A stretch of DNA of 64,000 bases from Reticulitermes speratus (lineage: Eukaryota; Arthropoda; Insecta; Blattodea; Rhinotermitidae). The notes under the pieces are model-generated. The model saw only the letters and a program-made list of their open reading frames with translations, searched no databases and was not told the DNA's origin. Of the stretch, positions 45,736 to 57,120 are shown in pieces; position 1 is the stretch's first letter; each line of letters opens with the position of its first letter. The stretch is from the NCBI GenBank assembly GCA_021186555.1, contig JAJKFL010000004.1:19062406-19126405 (forward strand), read 5' to 3'. The position numbers and the translations under genes were made by a program.

Positions 45736-46419
45736 TACATAAAATTCATTCTAAATAATTTGGAACATCAAATAAAAGACCTTTGAGGGTTAGGTTTTTA
45801 TATACTATTGGGGAGTTCGGTCAAATGTAAGCCTGCTGTGTCCTTCAGTCTTCCATTTGTAAGGTATAGGCCACTAAAGTTAATGACTACCACATCCCCA
45901 CCGCCATTTTCTCAAGTATTGTGTTGAAACTGTATGTTTCACGTTTACTGTGGTAAGTTGTGAAATTAATAACCGCATCGAATATTTAATAAGATTTTGT
46001 ATCTGAAGGCTTTGTATGATCTGTGGTAGCAAGAAAACAATTTGCCGATCGTAGTGTAAGGTAGTTGGAGTGTATCGAATTTTGAATGAAGAGTGTTAGA
46101 TTAACTTTCAAGACAGGAACAATATAATGAGGAGTGGCCTGAAAGCTTTTTGTTCTCCGTGCGTCAAGTAGTGAATGTGAGTTCTCGGGAATGCAATTGT
46201 AAGATAGGTGTGGTACTTTGTGGAAGGAATGATATTAATAATTTAGAAGTGGTTCCAGGAAGTTTACGATTTCCCTTTTTAATGAAACTGATGTGTGCTC
46301 TGGCGTGCTGGGTATTGTTTGGGCCTTTAGGGTTCTGTATTGTGGATGTGACAATTTGGAAAATTAGTAGCAAAGTTTGAAGTGTGTCCGCACACGTCTT
46401 TTCTTACGCTGAGGTTGGG
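45736..46419. other. Unassigned region
   Basis: Nothing supported. Confidence 0.4.
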
Positions 46420-46605
46420 AAGCATTCTTTGTGGTTACGTGGCTAGTACTCTGTATTCGGGAGGTTCAGGTTCGATTCTTGACCCATAATCCTGCTATCC
46501 TGATTAAGTTTTATTCTTGTTTTCTTAAGTTTCTTCATAGAAAGGCATAGGAAATACCTTGAAATAGACTATGACAGCTTCCTTGCACATATTTTCCAAT
46601 TCGCC
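46420..46605 (+). repeat. tRNA-derived SINE, family G
   Basis: Head with gtggttacgtggctagtact and a B box ggttcgattct (46469-46479). The body has ttcatagaaaggcatagg and aatagactatgacagcttcc, a layout typical of insect tRNA SINEs. Single copy in the window, ends uncertain. Confidence 0.6.
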
Positions 46606-46979
46606 ATTCACTACATTCTCTTTTATGCTTTTAGCTTCTACTTACGGTTGGAAAAGCGTCGTTAAAATGAGAATCAAGCAATTAAATGAGTGCTGGATAT
46701 TGCATCTATAGGTGTATCTTTTATCATGTCTCAGAGCACGGCAGCTTTGTCGCTTACAAAGCCTGCATCCGCCGCGACATCTGTTGACAGCTACCGTGCT
46801 AATGGACACGATAAAATGGACGTCTGTAACTCCTCAGGTAACAAAGGCTGCTTGTCACTATGAACATACTGACTTTTTGTGTGTGACCAATGTTGATCTT
46901 TAAACGTCAAGCAAAATTAATGATTTTTTTTTTGGATGAAATGCTATTTATTGTTATCCTAATAAATGTTTTATATTGT
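46606..46979. other. Unassigned sequence
   Basis: Nothing supported. Confidence 0.4.
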
Positions 46980-46984
46980 TCGTT

Positions 46985-47120
46985 CCATGCATTGTCAGTA
47001 ACCAATTGACAACATTCAACCAACAAAATGCACAATACTTTTCCTTAAATATTTATATTGTAATATCACACTGAATATTTCTACATGTTTCGATCCATAA
47101 GGGATCATCATCAGGGAACC
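46985..47120 (-). repeat. PLE-type tail with hammerhead motif
   Basis: On the minus strand: hammerhead-like motif, then about 50 AT-rich bases, then gtgcattttgttggttgaat and gacaatgcatggaac. This is the same order and similar spacing as the units at 38.2 and 57.4 kb. The TGCACGG end is changed to TGCATGG. Confidence 0.7.
47079..47118 (-). ncRNA. Hammerhead-like ribozyme motif
   Basis: Minus strand: CTGATGA (47108-47114 on +), an unpaired T, stem II GATCC/GGATC, GAAA (47088-47091 on +), stem III ACATGT and TA. Stem I TTCC/GAAA has one mismatch. The core is fully conserved. Confidence 0.6.
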
Positions 47121-47499
47121 AAACCGAAGCAATACCGCATAAAACCAAATTAGCCACTTTTATACATAGTTGTCAAAGTGTAAAGAGTCAGATAGTTAAA
47201 ATGTAGACAATTCTTTTTAGAGAATTTGTATAACTGTACTGGATCTTGATATACTGGAAATTAATGTTAAACACATTACAATAATATATATATGAATAAG
47301 CATTTAAAATATGTAAATGTACAAAATATACATAAAACATGTAATGTAGAACGATAGTTGCGATAACCAGTACAGTACGTACCAGTATCTCGGAGGCAGC
47401 GTAAGTACTTAACGAAAGTTAACACAGTATTAAGATTCGGAATCTTAGTTTCATTATTATCCAAGAAGTATATTTTATAATCGTGTACATGTTAGTATT

Positions 47500-47666
47500 T
47501 GGATGCGCGGTGGCACAGTTGGTTGAGTCACTGCGCTATAGGCCGGAAGGTCGCTGGTTCGATTCCCGATGGGATCATTGGGATTTTTCATTGACTTAAT
47601 CCTTCCGGCCGCACTATGGCCCTGGGCTCGACTCAGCCTCTAACAGATTGCTTTACCTTTTACATT
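47500..47666 (+). repeat. SINE family B, copy 2, internally deleted
   Basis: A box tggcacagttgg (47511-47522) and B box GGTTCGATTCC (47556-47566). Flanked by TTAGTATT at 47492-47499 and 47667-47674. Compared with the 304-bp copy at 63046 it goes directly from cagcctctaacag to attgctttacc, lacking about 150 internal bases, but both ends are present. Confidence 0.88.
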
Positions 47667-47674
47667 TTAGTATT

Positions 47675-47999
47675 ATGCCTTTCATTAAAGCACGGTCGTA
47701 ATTCCGAGACATCACGACCCATCCAGCCGAACGTCAGGTCCCGTAAGGCACGTCGTATGGGATGAGATACACTACTACGGAAGACTACATGCCTTTGTAC
47801 TCTTTACTCCTAATGTCAATAATATCAGCCTGGTAGCAGTGAGAACATCTGATGTGGAATGTTACACGATAAGAGATAGTCGAAAATAGGTACCTTTTGA
47901 CAAATTTTTTGCTCCTTATTTTTTTTTTTATTTCGTTGAACGGAAAGCAACAACACAGTGGTACGCGTGCTGAGGTTCATACGACTGTGTTTGTGACGA
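47675..47999. other. Unassigned sequence
   Basis: Nothing supported. Confidence 0.35.
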
Positions 48000-48009
48000 T
48001 TCAGGTCTT

Positions 48010-48150
48010 CTTGGATGTTACGTATGGTAGTCGGATAGAAATTTACCAAATTGAGGAACGACCTCCTGCGTCTGTCTTGAGGGCCGAAGAAGAAACGTTG
48101 GTAAATTTCTACCAGCGTCCTATTCTCACCGCGGTTAGAACCTCAGATGT
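48010..48150. repeat. Family E palindrome, copy 4
   Basis: Perfect 14-bp inverted pair tagaaatttaccaa (48036-48049) and ttggtaaatttcta (48098-48111) around a centre with ggccgaagaagaaacgttgg. The outer blocks (gttacgtatggtagtc) resemble family E ends loosely. Confidence 0.5.
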
Positions 48151-49594
48151 CACACTAATTCCTCTTTCATGTGTACACTTACTCAGTTGTGTTGGTTGAA
48201 AGGCGCCGAATGGTAGGATGTGTATACTTACCAAGCGACGCGGTGTGACATCTCAGAAGACTTGAGTCTTGAACGTCGCTATAGTCCAGGATATCTGTAT
48301 TTAGCTTTTTATTTGATAACGAATGAACCTTTGAAGCTGGAAATGTAAAAGTTTGTTATGCATTTAAGTCGTAAACATACCTACAAGTATTGTGTCAATT
48401 GTGCGGAGGGTGGAGGAATGACCGACTCACGGTCTTGTCATTTGGTCAACTTTTTAAGCAGGGCAAAAATAATGAAAGTAGGCTCCCATCATGTAAGTTG
48501 TGTGATCATCGTGTTGATACTATTACAGACCGGTTATTAAAGAAGAAGGGTAGGTGTGAAGTGGCATGTTTATACAGAGTTTCACGAAAGTCGGTTTCGT
48601 GGTTTTCATCCAGGTTTTCTGGGCGAATGCTGTTATATCAAATCAAATCAGGTATTTATTAGTTGGGTCAAATTGTACATAAGACTGCGTTTGCTTAGCA
48701 CCAGGTTTTTCGCAGTTCGCAGCCATTATGTGTAGTTCTACAAGCAATATTTTTATACATTTTTTCCTCAATCTTCCACACGTATTTTCAATATGAATGC
48801 TGGAATATGCCCTTAAATATGGTACGGCCTGCTTCTTCAAAACTTCTTCCAGTGAATGATTCATAATCATCATCGACATTCTGCTTTATGTAACCTACAC
48901 AGATGAATAATTGCAGGTAGTGAACTAGAAAGAGTGTGAGATTTGAGGTGCTTACGGCAGTGACTGAAGGCAACTGTCTTCTGAATGGGATATGAACGTT
49001 TTCTTTTCGGCCCGGAAGATGGATGTAGCAGGTTCGTAGGCAACGTTTGGGGGCTTCTGTCAGACATGACGTCACATTTCAAAAGGAAGTTTTTATTTTC
49101 CAGAATGAGTATTTCTCCCTCGTAAAGAACTGATACGGGAAGAGCGGGATTTTGTCATATCTTCCTGACTCGTTCATTTTGTGGATATAGCAGAGATCTG
49201 TATTTCAGAGACCGGTGATCACGGGGTATTATAACTTTACTGAATGTTGGTTGGCTGTGACTAGAACACGCTTGGTAGGCATCTGACATGTCATTAGGTG
49301 AATTAATCGAGGTCGAAAGCTTTGTCTGCTCGACTAGATGTCAACATTACTTGGTGGAACAGATGTTTTGCTCAGTAGGAATTCATTTGAATGCCTATAC
49401 ATATCAATACCCTGTCAGTGTGATTGATATGTTGCTTCTGTCTGTAGTGCATGGAGCACTATCATGTACTGGTTAGAGCAATGCTGCGATTTTGTATTCC
49501 TGAGGTACGTAAATCAAGTCCCTATTTATTCTTATTATTCCTAATTGTTTTTAATACTTTTGCGCATTTGTTTAATTCTTTACGTACCCCACAA
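48151..49594. other. Unassigned region
   Basis: Nothing supported. A frame at 48390-48662 has two CxxC pairs, but I recognise no domain. Confidence 0.4.
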
Positions 49595-49890
49595 GGAAGG
49601 AGTCGGGGTAGCGCAGTCGGTGTAGTGTTAGGCTAGAGTCCCGAAAACCCAGGAATCGTGGTTCGATGCCCAGCAGGGGAAAAACGTTTTTCTCCATGGC
49701 GTCCAGACCGACTCTGGGGTTTAACCAGCCTTCTGTTCAAGAGGTACAGAGAATTCTTTCCCGGCAACTGAAGTGACCGGGGCATGAAGCTGACCACTCA
49801 ACTCCACCTACTTTCGAGGTTAAGAATGAGTGGAGGTATGGAGGTATATATACTCTCCACCCATATGCCTTCATGGCATGCACAGAGGAA
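49595..49890 (+). repeat. SINE family C, copy 6
   Basis: The only plus-strand copy, so the order is easy to see: A box tagcgcagtcgg (49609-49620), B box ggttcgatgcc (49660-49670), then gcatgaagctgaccactca, gagtggaggtatggaggta and the end catatgccttcatggca. It includes a gtccagaccgactctgggg segment shared with the copy at 52.7 kb. Confidence 0.85.
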
Positions 49891-52229
49891 ACTTAATATC
49901 CTGTAAGATACGTTTACACCTGGTGGAATACCATGATCTTAGACAAGTAATTAGCCACGTTACGTTCAGTTTTGAATGCGGTTGTTACTAACGTCATTGT
50001 GACGCTGTTATCATATTTGAGTTGAAGCAACGTGGCGAAAGCATCTGAGAATGAACCAAGTTTAATTTTCCAGGGATTGTCATCTGTTGATGTTCTGATA
50101 AGTAAAAGGAAGAACTTTCCTCGTCGTGAAATCGATTTACGAGTAGCTGACAGTACATAAGCTGCATACATCAGCTGCTGTACGGCAAACCGCTAACAGC
50201 TTGCGCCGCTACTGCCGGGAATAGAATCCCTCATGCTTATCGGACTGGAAATGAATCGAAATGCCGATTTCTCCATTAAATAGTGCTAATGTTGTTTAGA
50301 CCCCGAAAATTGTGGCTGTGCAGGTGTTTTATGGAGGAGAATATAAAAATATGACGGAGATGTGCCTTCCTGACCTTACTTTTGTACCCAACAGCATGAT
50401 AATTGGTCACTCTTCAAAAACATCTACAAGATACTCGCGAGTGCACGGAAAAACACACACACACATACAACACATCCACACCAACACAAACCCACCCCTC
50501 ACCCTACGCACACAGAGGCATATGGCAATATGATCCGTTGTTTTCTTGAGGACAAGGGAAAATAGATTAACACGTGATAAAAGTTTATGATAGGGAATAA
50601 ACGCATATTTTAAGTTCGTTGTTCTTGACACGAGTGCCTTTTGTTACGATGTAACAGCATCCCATAACTTCGATCCACATACGCATTACGCACAAGGTCA
50701 GAAATGTGAACTCCTTTGCAAGGAACCATAAATTACACGTTGTCTCTAAATTTACAAGATCTAATCCTACTGAGATGGCACAATCATGTAACCTGCAGCT
50801 GTCCTGTAGAAATTTGAGCCCTTCTCTGTCATCTCTGTTGTTTTCTTTATCTGTGTTCTGTTACATATAGGATTCATTTATTCTTTCAATTTCTGATAAT
50901 GCATCTTGCTTTTTTATAGCTTTTAAAAGAGATATTCGTGTGAAACATAGAGTTTCTGTATCTTAATAAACGTTAGTACTGTCTGATCTATATGCGACCT
51001 CGTATAAGCAACCTTCTCGGTGTCCTGGCGTTGTTGAAAACTTCAGCATTAACTTCGAAGCTATCTTGTTCTTTCTCAGCATCGGCCTCCATTCAGGGTA
51101 GAGCTACGAGAATTATCTGTGGGTGGACGCTTTCCCGGTGGATATCCGAGCTAACGTTTACAGAATAATAATTCAGAAAATGCTGGGAAATAAGGATTGC
51201 AGTTTATGTCTTAGCATCTTATACGCCGGGTGGTGGGGGGGGGGGGACTCTGGGTAATAAAGACAACGACATCATTCTTGTATTCGTTCACTTCACATCC
51301 TTATGCAGATATTAATGTTTGAAATATCGGAATGTGGCTTTGATAAATTGAATGCTTGCTAACTCCAATCTATTAATCACTAGCTTACTTCTCATAAGGT
51401 GACACCTTCCCTTTTTTTAAAAAAGAACAAAATAATACACTAGGCTGGCTACCTATCCCCATTTCTTCTCAAACCACAATTTCTACGAAACCCGAAAGTG
51501 TAAACTTTCACATTCCATTCCCAGCTCTCTGCACTTCACAATTCTCCACCCCTCGTGAAATACAAGGTATGGCTATTAAATAACGTGATTAGTTTAAAAA
51601 AGAGTGCTTTATTAGTGAAATTATTTTATGTGCAGGTTATACCCGTTAAAGTAATTTCCATCGGAAACTACTCTCAGCGCCATTCGAGCCTTCAAAACTT
51701 CTACGTATCCCATTAGCTTATTTTGTGAGTATGCTTTAAGTAATTCTGTCACCTTTTTTCACACACTTCCCGCAATAAATTGGAGGTTTTTATGGTAGTT
51801 GTCTTCAGTTTCACAACAAATTTGATGTTTACTCGCTGAATTTCTCTTTATGAAGCATGATCGTGGAAAGTTAGGAAACGTTTGTAAACAAATCGTATTA
51901 TTCAATACTATGTCAAAATAACGGAGGGTGGTTTGGCACGCGACTGGGGAAGATTCAGCGTTAACTAGAATGTTGTATTTACCTTGGTGATGAAATTTCA
52001 GGGTCAGGAGCTGCGCGAACATTCTCGTAATTTAACAGACACACATCGTATATTAAAGTAGCTCGTTACTGTGTTCTTCTTACGGCTTTGCAGCCCAAGC
52101 AAGCGGCTGTTCATGGTTATAAACCGTGTTTAGATAGGCCCGTATGGTCAAAATAATTAGAATCATTTCGGCCAAACAGTTCTGTAGTCTAATTTGTATG
52201 TTCAGATCGGTTTCTGTGTATATACCTTT
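49891..52229. other. Unassigned region
   Basis: Imperfect CACA-rich run at about 50454-50510 and a G-run at about 51236-51246. No gene or element end supported. Confidence 0.4.
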
Positions 52230-52234
52230 ATTTA

Positions 52235-52393
52235 TTTTAAGGTTATTCATTCCGTACATTTTTCTGGTGAATTATAGTCAATTTATTAAACCAACTAAAT
52301 ACACACAACTATTCACTATGTCGGAGCGATGTATGTAATATTTATATGTGAATAGTTGTATGCATTTACTTGGTTTCATAAATTGACTATAAT
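52235..52393. repeat. PLE-type tail palindrome
   Basis: Arms 52271-52317 and 52348-52393 are inverted copies (ttatagtcaatttattaaac facing tcataaattgactataa) around a 30-nt loop. The left outer end reads ccgtacatttttctgg, a variant of the tail end, and the arms contain the accaac/gttggt-type block. No hammerhead core is present in the loop. Confidence 0.7.
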
Positions 52394-52644
52394 AACTTTA
52401 TTTAGTTTATGCATGTACACGTACATATTTTGCAGAGAGAACTTGTTCTTTTCTTCTTGTGATGAGTTTGTGTAACTTTAGTAAACCATTTCTCATTATT
52501 TTCGAAACGCGATAACTGTCAAATATAATTGTATTTTGACTTTATCTGTGGTTCCCAGTAACGCTTCAGTCAGCAGTATGTGTAAGTATGGAACATGAAT
52601 TTTAATCCTCAGGAAAAAGAAACTTGCAGCAAGTTTGAAAATTA

Positions 52645-52800
52645 CCCCAACTTTACCCTCGAGCAAGATCCGGTGTCCATTGTACAGGAGGCTGTGTAGG
52701 CCCCGGGGCCGGTCTGGACGGCACGGAAAATCTCACCCCCAAAAAATTTCGATACCTGGACAGGCCAAACTGTAGCGAATCGCTAAATATTTGTACCTTA
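52645..52800 (-). repeat. SINE family C, copy 7 (fragment)
   Basis: Minus-strand fragment with ccattgtacaggaggctgtg, ggccccggggccggtctgg and gaaaatctcaccccc, aligning to copy 4. The B box region (aatttcgatacctgg) is decayed. Confidence 0.65.
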
Positions 52801-52859
52801 CGACAAATTAAGCAAGAGAGGTGATAGAATAATTGTATGCAGATGAACGTGGTGATTTA

Positions 52860-53062
52860 TGCTACTGGTTTAGTAGTAATAACTTGGAAAAGCTGGTAAC
52901 GATGCGCTGGACGCATGGGTTGAACCTCTTGGAGAGTGGTCACTTAGAAGGGAGGGGAAATGCGAGGACAATATTAGAACGGATCCTAGGCATATAGGTT
53001 GTGAGTGTCTGCTGACTGTGGTTATACTTCCCTGTGAATATTTTGGTGTCATTTTTTAAACA
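52860..53062 (+). pseudogene. Decayed LINE C-terminal fragment
   Basis: The frame reading KCEDNIRTDPRHIGCECLLT corresponds to the RRWEDNIKxDLxEVG block of the LINE at 34044. Upstream, LVTMRWTHGLN in another frame stands where that family has RxRWAGHV. Frameshifted. Confidence 0.55.
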
Positions 53063-54334
53063 GGCCATTTATTTGTATTTGGGGACTATTAAGTATTGGG
53101 ACTGTGTTGGAAGGTATTGAATCTGACACACGTAGTGTAATTATACTGTCCTGGCTGGGTATTCAACGTATTTTTTTTTTTTACAGTTTATGAGTTTCCT
53201 TTCCATGCGCCTGAAAAGTCCTTGGATTTGCACAGAATAAATTTTTGCTTCCGTCTCAGATGTCAAAATATGTTCCGTACAACTTGTTGCCTTTTGTTTC
53301 TCACACCTTACCAAGCAGAATAGTTTAATGGTAACTGGTCGAGTTTTTTGGTAGGCACATAGCTTCATCCGCTTTACCGTTTGTCATATAGAACATTTTT
53401 GTGATTTTACGCAGTTGCTAGAGGAAAATATAGAGGAATCGTGCTTTAGAAGAGACCACACCATTCTCAAGCATCCAGACATATATCATACTAGGACTGC
53501 ATGTCTTTAAATAAGCCACGAATTACCAGTCATTTATAGATTACAATATATGATTATCATATCTTCCCAATTCGACGGTAATCTCAGTAGTTGATACACC
53601 GTCGTTACATATATCACGAATCAACCAGCAAATGTCACTCATGCCGGGCCGTCAGTTGTTGTAGATCATTGTGTTGAACGTGACTTATTCAGAGTCTTGA
53701 ATGTTTTGGGGATGGATAGTACACGCCATTCTTCACACCTGGGACCCAGGAACCTCATGGAGCTGTGGGCATTACGAAGCAAAGCGCCCGGCAAATAACT
53801 CGGGCAATTTTCTCTGCGCTTGGGCAGTCACGTGTATTATACTAGACGAAATCACTCCGAGCGGGTGCACTATGAGTGGAATAGTTTGAAGGTAGGTTCA
53901 CCAGGCTCTGCTGGGCCATAAAAATGAAGGTAGGGCTCCAGTGTGTAAGTAACTTGAGTTGAGACATTATCAAGACAAGTGCTTATAAGATCTTCACTTT
54001 TTATTTCACCGCCGAGGCGAGGAAAAGAGATGCGTTGTGCATAATCGGAAAAGTTTGTTTTGCAACAACTGTAGGCCTACGTTGCCCCTGCTGGAGAGAA
54101 CAGGGTGATGCCATAAAAAGTCGTGGCCTTGGTTCCAATAAAAGTGTCCACTCTTACCTGTAGGCTGTGAGTTACGATGACACCCAGATAATAATTGCTT
54201 ATCAGATTTGTATTTGTGGGATCTTCTAGAAGCGTTAATCTGCCGCTATTAAAAACCTCGAATTGCCTGAAAAGTCTGTGGAATATATTTAGAAATATCA
54301 CTTTGCAAGAAATAACATGTTTTATTTTCATTTT
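53063..54334. other. Unassigned region
   Basis: T-run at about 53171-53181. Nothing else supported. Confidence 0.4.
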
Positions 54335-54545
54335 AGGCGCTTTCGCAAAGCTGCGAAAAGCTAATATTAGCTTCGTCGTGTCTGTCCGTCCTTCCTGATA
54401 GGACACCTCGGCTCTGGGTGGAGGAATTTCTGAAATTTTGTATCCTGGCGTATTCCTAAAATCTGTCGAGAAAACTCATGCTTGGTTAAATTCGGACAAA
54501 AATAACAGGCACTTTTCGTGTAGACATTCGTACATTTATGACTAC
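54335..54545 (+). repeat. Dispersed repeat family D, copy 4
   Basis: Contains ttcgtcgtgtctgtccgtcc, ctgaaattttgtatcctggc and atctgtcgagaaaactcatg in family order. It ends earlier than copies 1 and 3. Confidence 0.7.
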
Positions 54546-54760
54546 TTCGGTTGTTAACGTTCCCATGGTTGCGTTTGTTATGAAGGTTACCATTGTTTAA
54601 GTGGTAGGTCTAATTACCTTGGTACCGTGGTTGCCATGCTTACTAACGTTACTCTTCATTTTATGGTGACTGTGCTTACCTTATTTACCAAAGTTACAGA
54701 TGTCCATATGGTTACATTTGCTACCATGGTTGCCAAGGTCACCAATGGTTGTTGATGTGA
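54546..54760. repeat. Degenerate minisatellite-like ggttaccatggttgcc array
   Basis: About ten imperfect units built on accatggttgcc/ggtnacc (for example cccatggttgcg, aaggttaccatt, accgtggttgcc, accatggttgcc, aaggtcaccaatgg). Period irregular, roughly 15-30 bases. Confidence 0.6.
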
Positions 54761-54903
54761 TTAGACGAATGCACCAGAAACGTTTCGCTATGCGGACAGT
54801 TCGTATCTTCTTTTATTTAGTAAAACTGTCAGCAGCTGAAGTCACTTATAATTTGCGTCATAATTTGAAGCGATAGTAAGAGTCGTACTGAATTTACCTG
54901 TAG

Positions 54904-55043
54904 TGACTGAGGAAAACCATGACACAAATAGGCAAGCCGAGCCAGTGCCGCTGGAGTACTTCTTCAAAGAGAATGAGGTCGCTTACTACAGCATCGCGAC
55001 GTTGTACAAGGACAGCATGCAGTTCGTGGAAAGATTTCGATAA
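54904..55043 (+). CDS. Candidate terminal coding exon, gene unknown
   Basis: After ttacctgtag the sequence opens with two bases completing a codon, then 45 codons and TAA at 55041-55043. The peptide starts polar (TEENHDTNRQAEPVP), then has the more protein-like LEYFFKENEVAYYSIATLYK and DSMQFVERFR. Codon use is balanced and GC-richer than the flanks, unlike the surrounding repeats. Downstream is AT-rich with an ATTAAA near 55129. I do not recognise the family. The best reading is the last exon of a cellular gene in the + direction. The acceptor is only moderate, and a retrocopy is possible. Confidence 0.5.
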
Positions 55044-55722
55044 TGGGGCGGCAAAACGTCTTGAGTTTTTAAATATTTATGTTTGTATTATTAATATTTT
55101 GATACCTTAAGTGTTCAGTTATAGGCTGGAATTAAAAAGTTTTCCTGAGTCGAATTGTATATGGTGGTCGGTTCTGTCAAATGTTAAGCGGGCGTAAGAA
55201 ACAAAATTATAAAAAGGTCGGGTTTCAAAGAATAACCGGAAGCTAGGAAATAAATTGTACGAGTAAATAGCAGCCGGACACTATAACGGATATTCTAGGT
55301 AGTGGCCAAATCTGAAATAATAAGCAGATACTAGCTCACAAATTGTAAATCAGTTGCCGAGCTTGAAGTAGTTAGCGGGTAATAGAACAGGAACGCCATA
55401 GATTGGCTCAGCGAAATACTCGTATTAGGACACTTAGAATTCCGGTCTTGTTCTGAGAGAACAATGATACAGTTTTGTCTCTCACGATCTTTCCATTGAT
55501 CATTAACAAGGTATTTCTGTATCTCTTCTTATGTGTATCTATACAAGAGCGTCAAATTAACTGTTTGTTTCAAAGTCATGCCGTTTTGGACACTCCTGGA
55601 ATGGTTCAGGAGAGCAGTACTAAATATGTGGACTCAATGCTTAATCATAGTGGTGTTAAAATGGGCTCGTTTTACGACAGGTACGTGCCAAATTATCGTT
55701 TCCTTTATCTACATTTATGACA

Positions 55723-55723
<1 letters not shown>
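55044..55723. other. Possible 3' UTR then unassigned sequence
   Basis: AT-rich after the stop at 55043. No repeats recognised up to the ATT microsatellite. Confidence 0.3.

Positions 55724-55777
<54 letters not shown>
55724..55777. repeat. (TTA)n microsatellite
   Basis: About 18 perfect trinucleotide units, hence an apparent poly-Tyr frame. Confidence 0.97.
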
Positions 55778-56572
55778 GGTTATAATAATACGCATTAGAG
55801 AGGTGGTGCTGTTGTTTTCGGCCTAGAAATATTTCGTTTCTCAGAATATGCAGCGTTGATGGTAAAGCAACTGGCGACTGAGGAACTGGAAACGGTTTGG
55901 CGGGAAGCGGTTCTGGCCTAATCGAAGTACTCTCTGGTATTCGATTTCATAAACGAGTAAAGTAATGAAAATGTCAGACAGGATAACCGGTGCCCCCTTC
56001 CAAATTTGAAACAGACATCTCTCGAATACAAATATAGGGTGTCATTGCGATAGACTTAATGATTGGCTGAATAACTTCCTTCATCAGTTATTTCCTCAGT
56101 GCTTCATTTGTACTGTAGGGAGAACATACAATTTCAGGAGTTGTTATTAAGAACTTAGCTTATTGTACTGGAAGTCACGTTACTTTGCTGCGTGGCGTTT
56201 GAAACTTTCCTTTTTCGATTCTCGGCTTCAAACCGGCTAGTCTGATATTTTGTGTTCTTACTCATTGTCTCGACGAAGATAAAGCAATTTCATTAAAATG
56301 ATAACGACCGATTTTTCCCCGTTTACAATTTACCATTTACACACATCAACCTTTTTGAATCCAGAGGATCTTCATTAAGGAACTGTTTTAATTTTTGAAT
56401 TGTCTATTTTAGGACCATTTGTTTTGGTGTTGGTAAGCTTACGCGAAGTAATGCTGGGAAATTATTTTGACAACATAATTGTGAAAATGGTGCTCAGCAT
56501 TACAGAAGAGAGGGTGTTTTTTGGATTTTTTTTCCCATGCTTAAGTGTCGTTCAAATGAATTTACCGACATT
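55778..56572. other. Unassigned region
   Basis: Nothing supported. Confidence 0.4.
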
Positions 56573-56584
56573 GTATTAATATTT

Positions 56585-56725
56585 GCTCAGGATAGGGACA
56601 GGTGGCGGGCTCTTGTGAGTGCGGTAATGAACCTTCGGGTTCCATAAAATGCGGGGAATTTCTTGACTAGCTGACGACGTGTTAGCTTCTCAAGAAGGAC
56701 TCTGCTCCATGGAGTTAGTTAGTTA
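56585..56725 (+). mobile_element. 141-bp LINE 3' end with 12-bp target duplication
   Basis: Flanked by GTATTAATATTT at 56573-56584 and 56726-56737. Same length and same 5' boundary (gctcaggatag) as the insertion at 1386, with only about four substitutions between them. It encodes the last residues of the LINE protein and its 3' UTR, ending in GTTA repeats. Confidence 0.93.
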
Positions 56726-56737
56726 GTATTAATATTT

Positions 56738-57120
56738 ATGATACTTCTTCAAGAAAGCGTATAATAAATCTGGTACAAAGGTTTGAAGATGCTGGTTCTG
56801 TGTTTATAATATTAAATTACTGATGTTGGATGTAAGCGAAGAGCGTGATGTGATGAAACTGTGCAAAGCTGGAGGAAGCAATTCAAAGTTGTGAATTTCT
56901 CATCTGTACAACTTTTCGTTATTAGCGAACACCTACACCTCAAATCCTGATCTTCATGCAGGCCTAACTTACGGTAGTGTTACTTTGTAATATAATTATT
57001 TAAATTAAAGTTACGTAAAATATTAAAAGAGTCCTGTCGTGAAGACCTTGTATGTTGTCCATGTAGCTGAGGAAGTGTCGTTACGTAAAGTAAAAAAAAA
57101 AAAATACACCGTAACAAGTT
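56738..57120. other. Unassigned sequence
   Basis: A-run at about 57092-57104. Nothing else supported. Confidence 0.4.

Noticed and set aside
48390..48662. Open frame with CQLCGG...CKLCDH, a possible zinc-binding motif
   Set aside because: Spacing fits no zinc-finger class I know and the remainder lacks domain character. Probably chance.
55533..55778. Frame with a poly-Tyr C-terminus
   Set aside because: The tyrosines come from the (TTA)n microsatellite.
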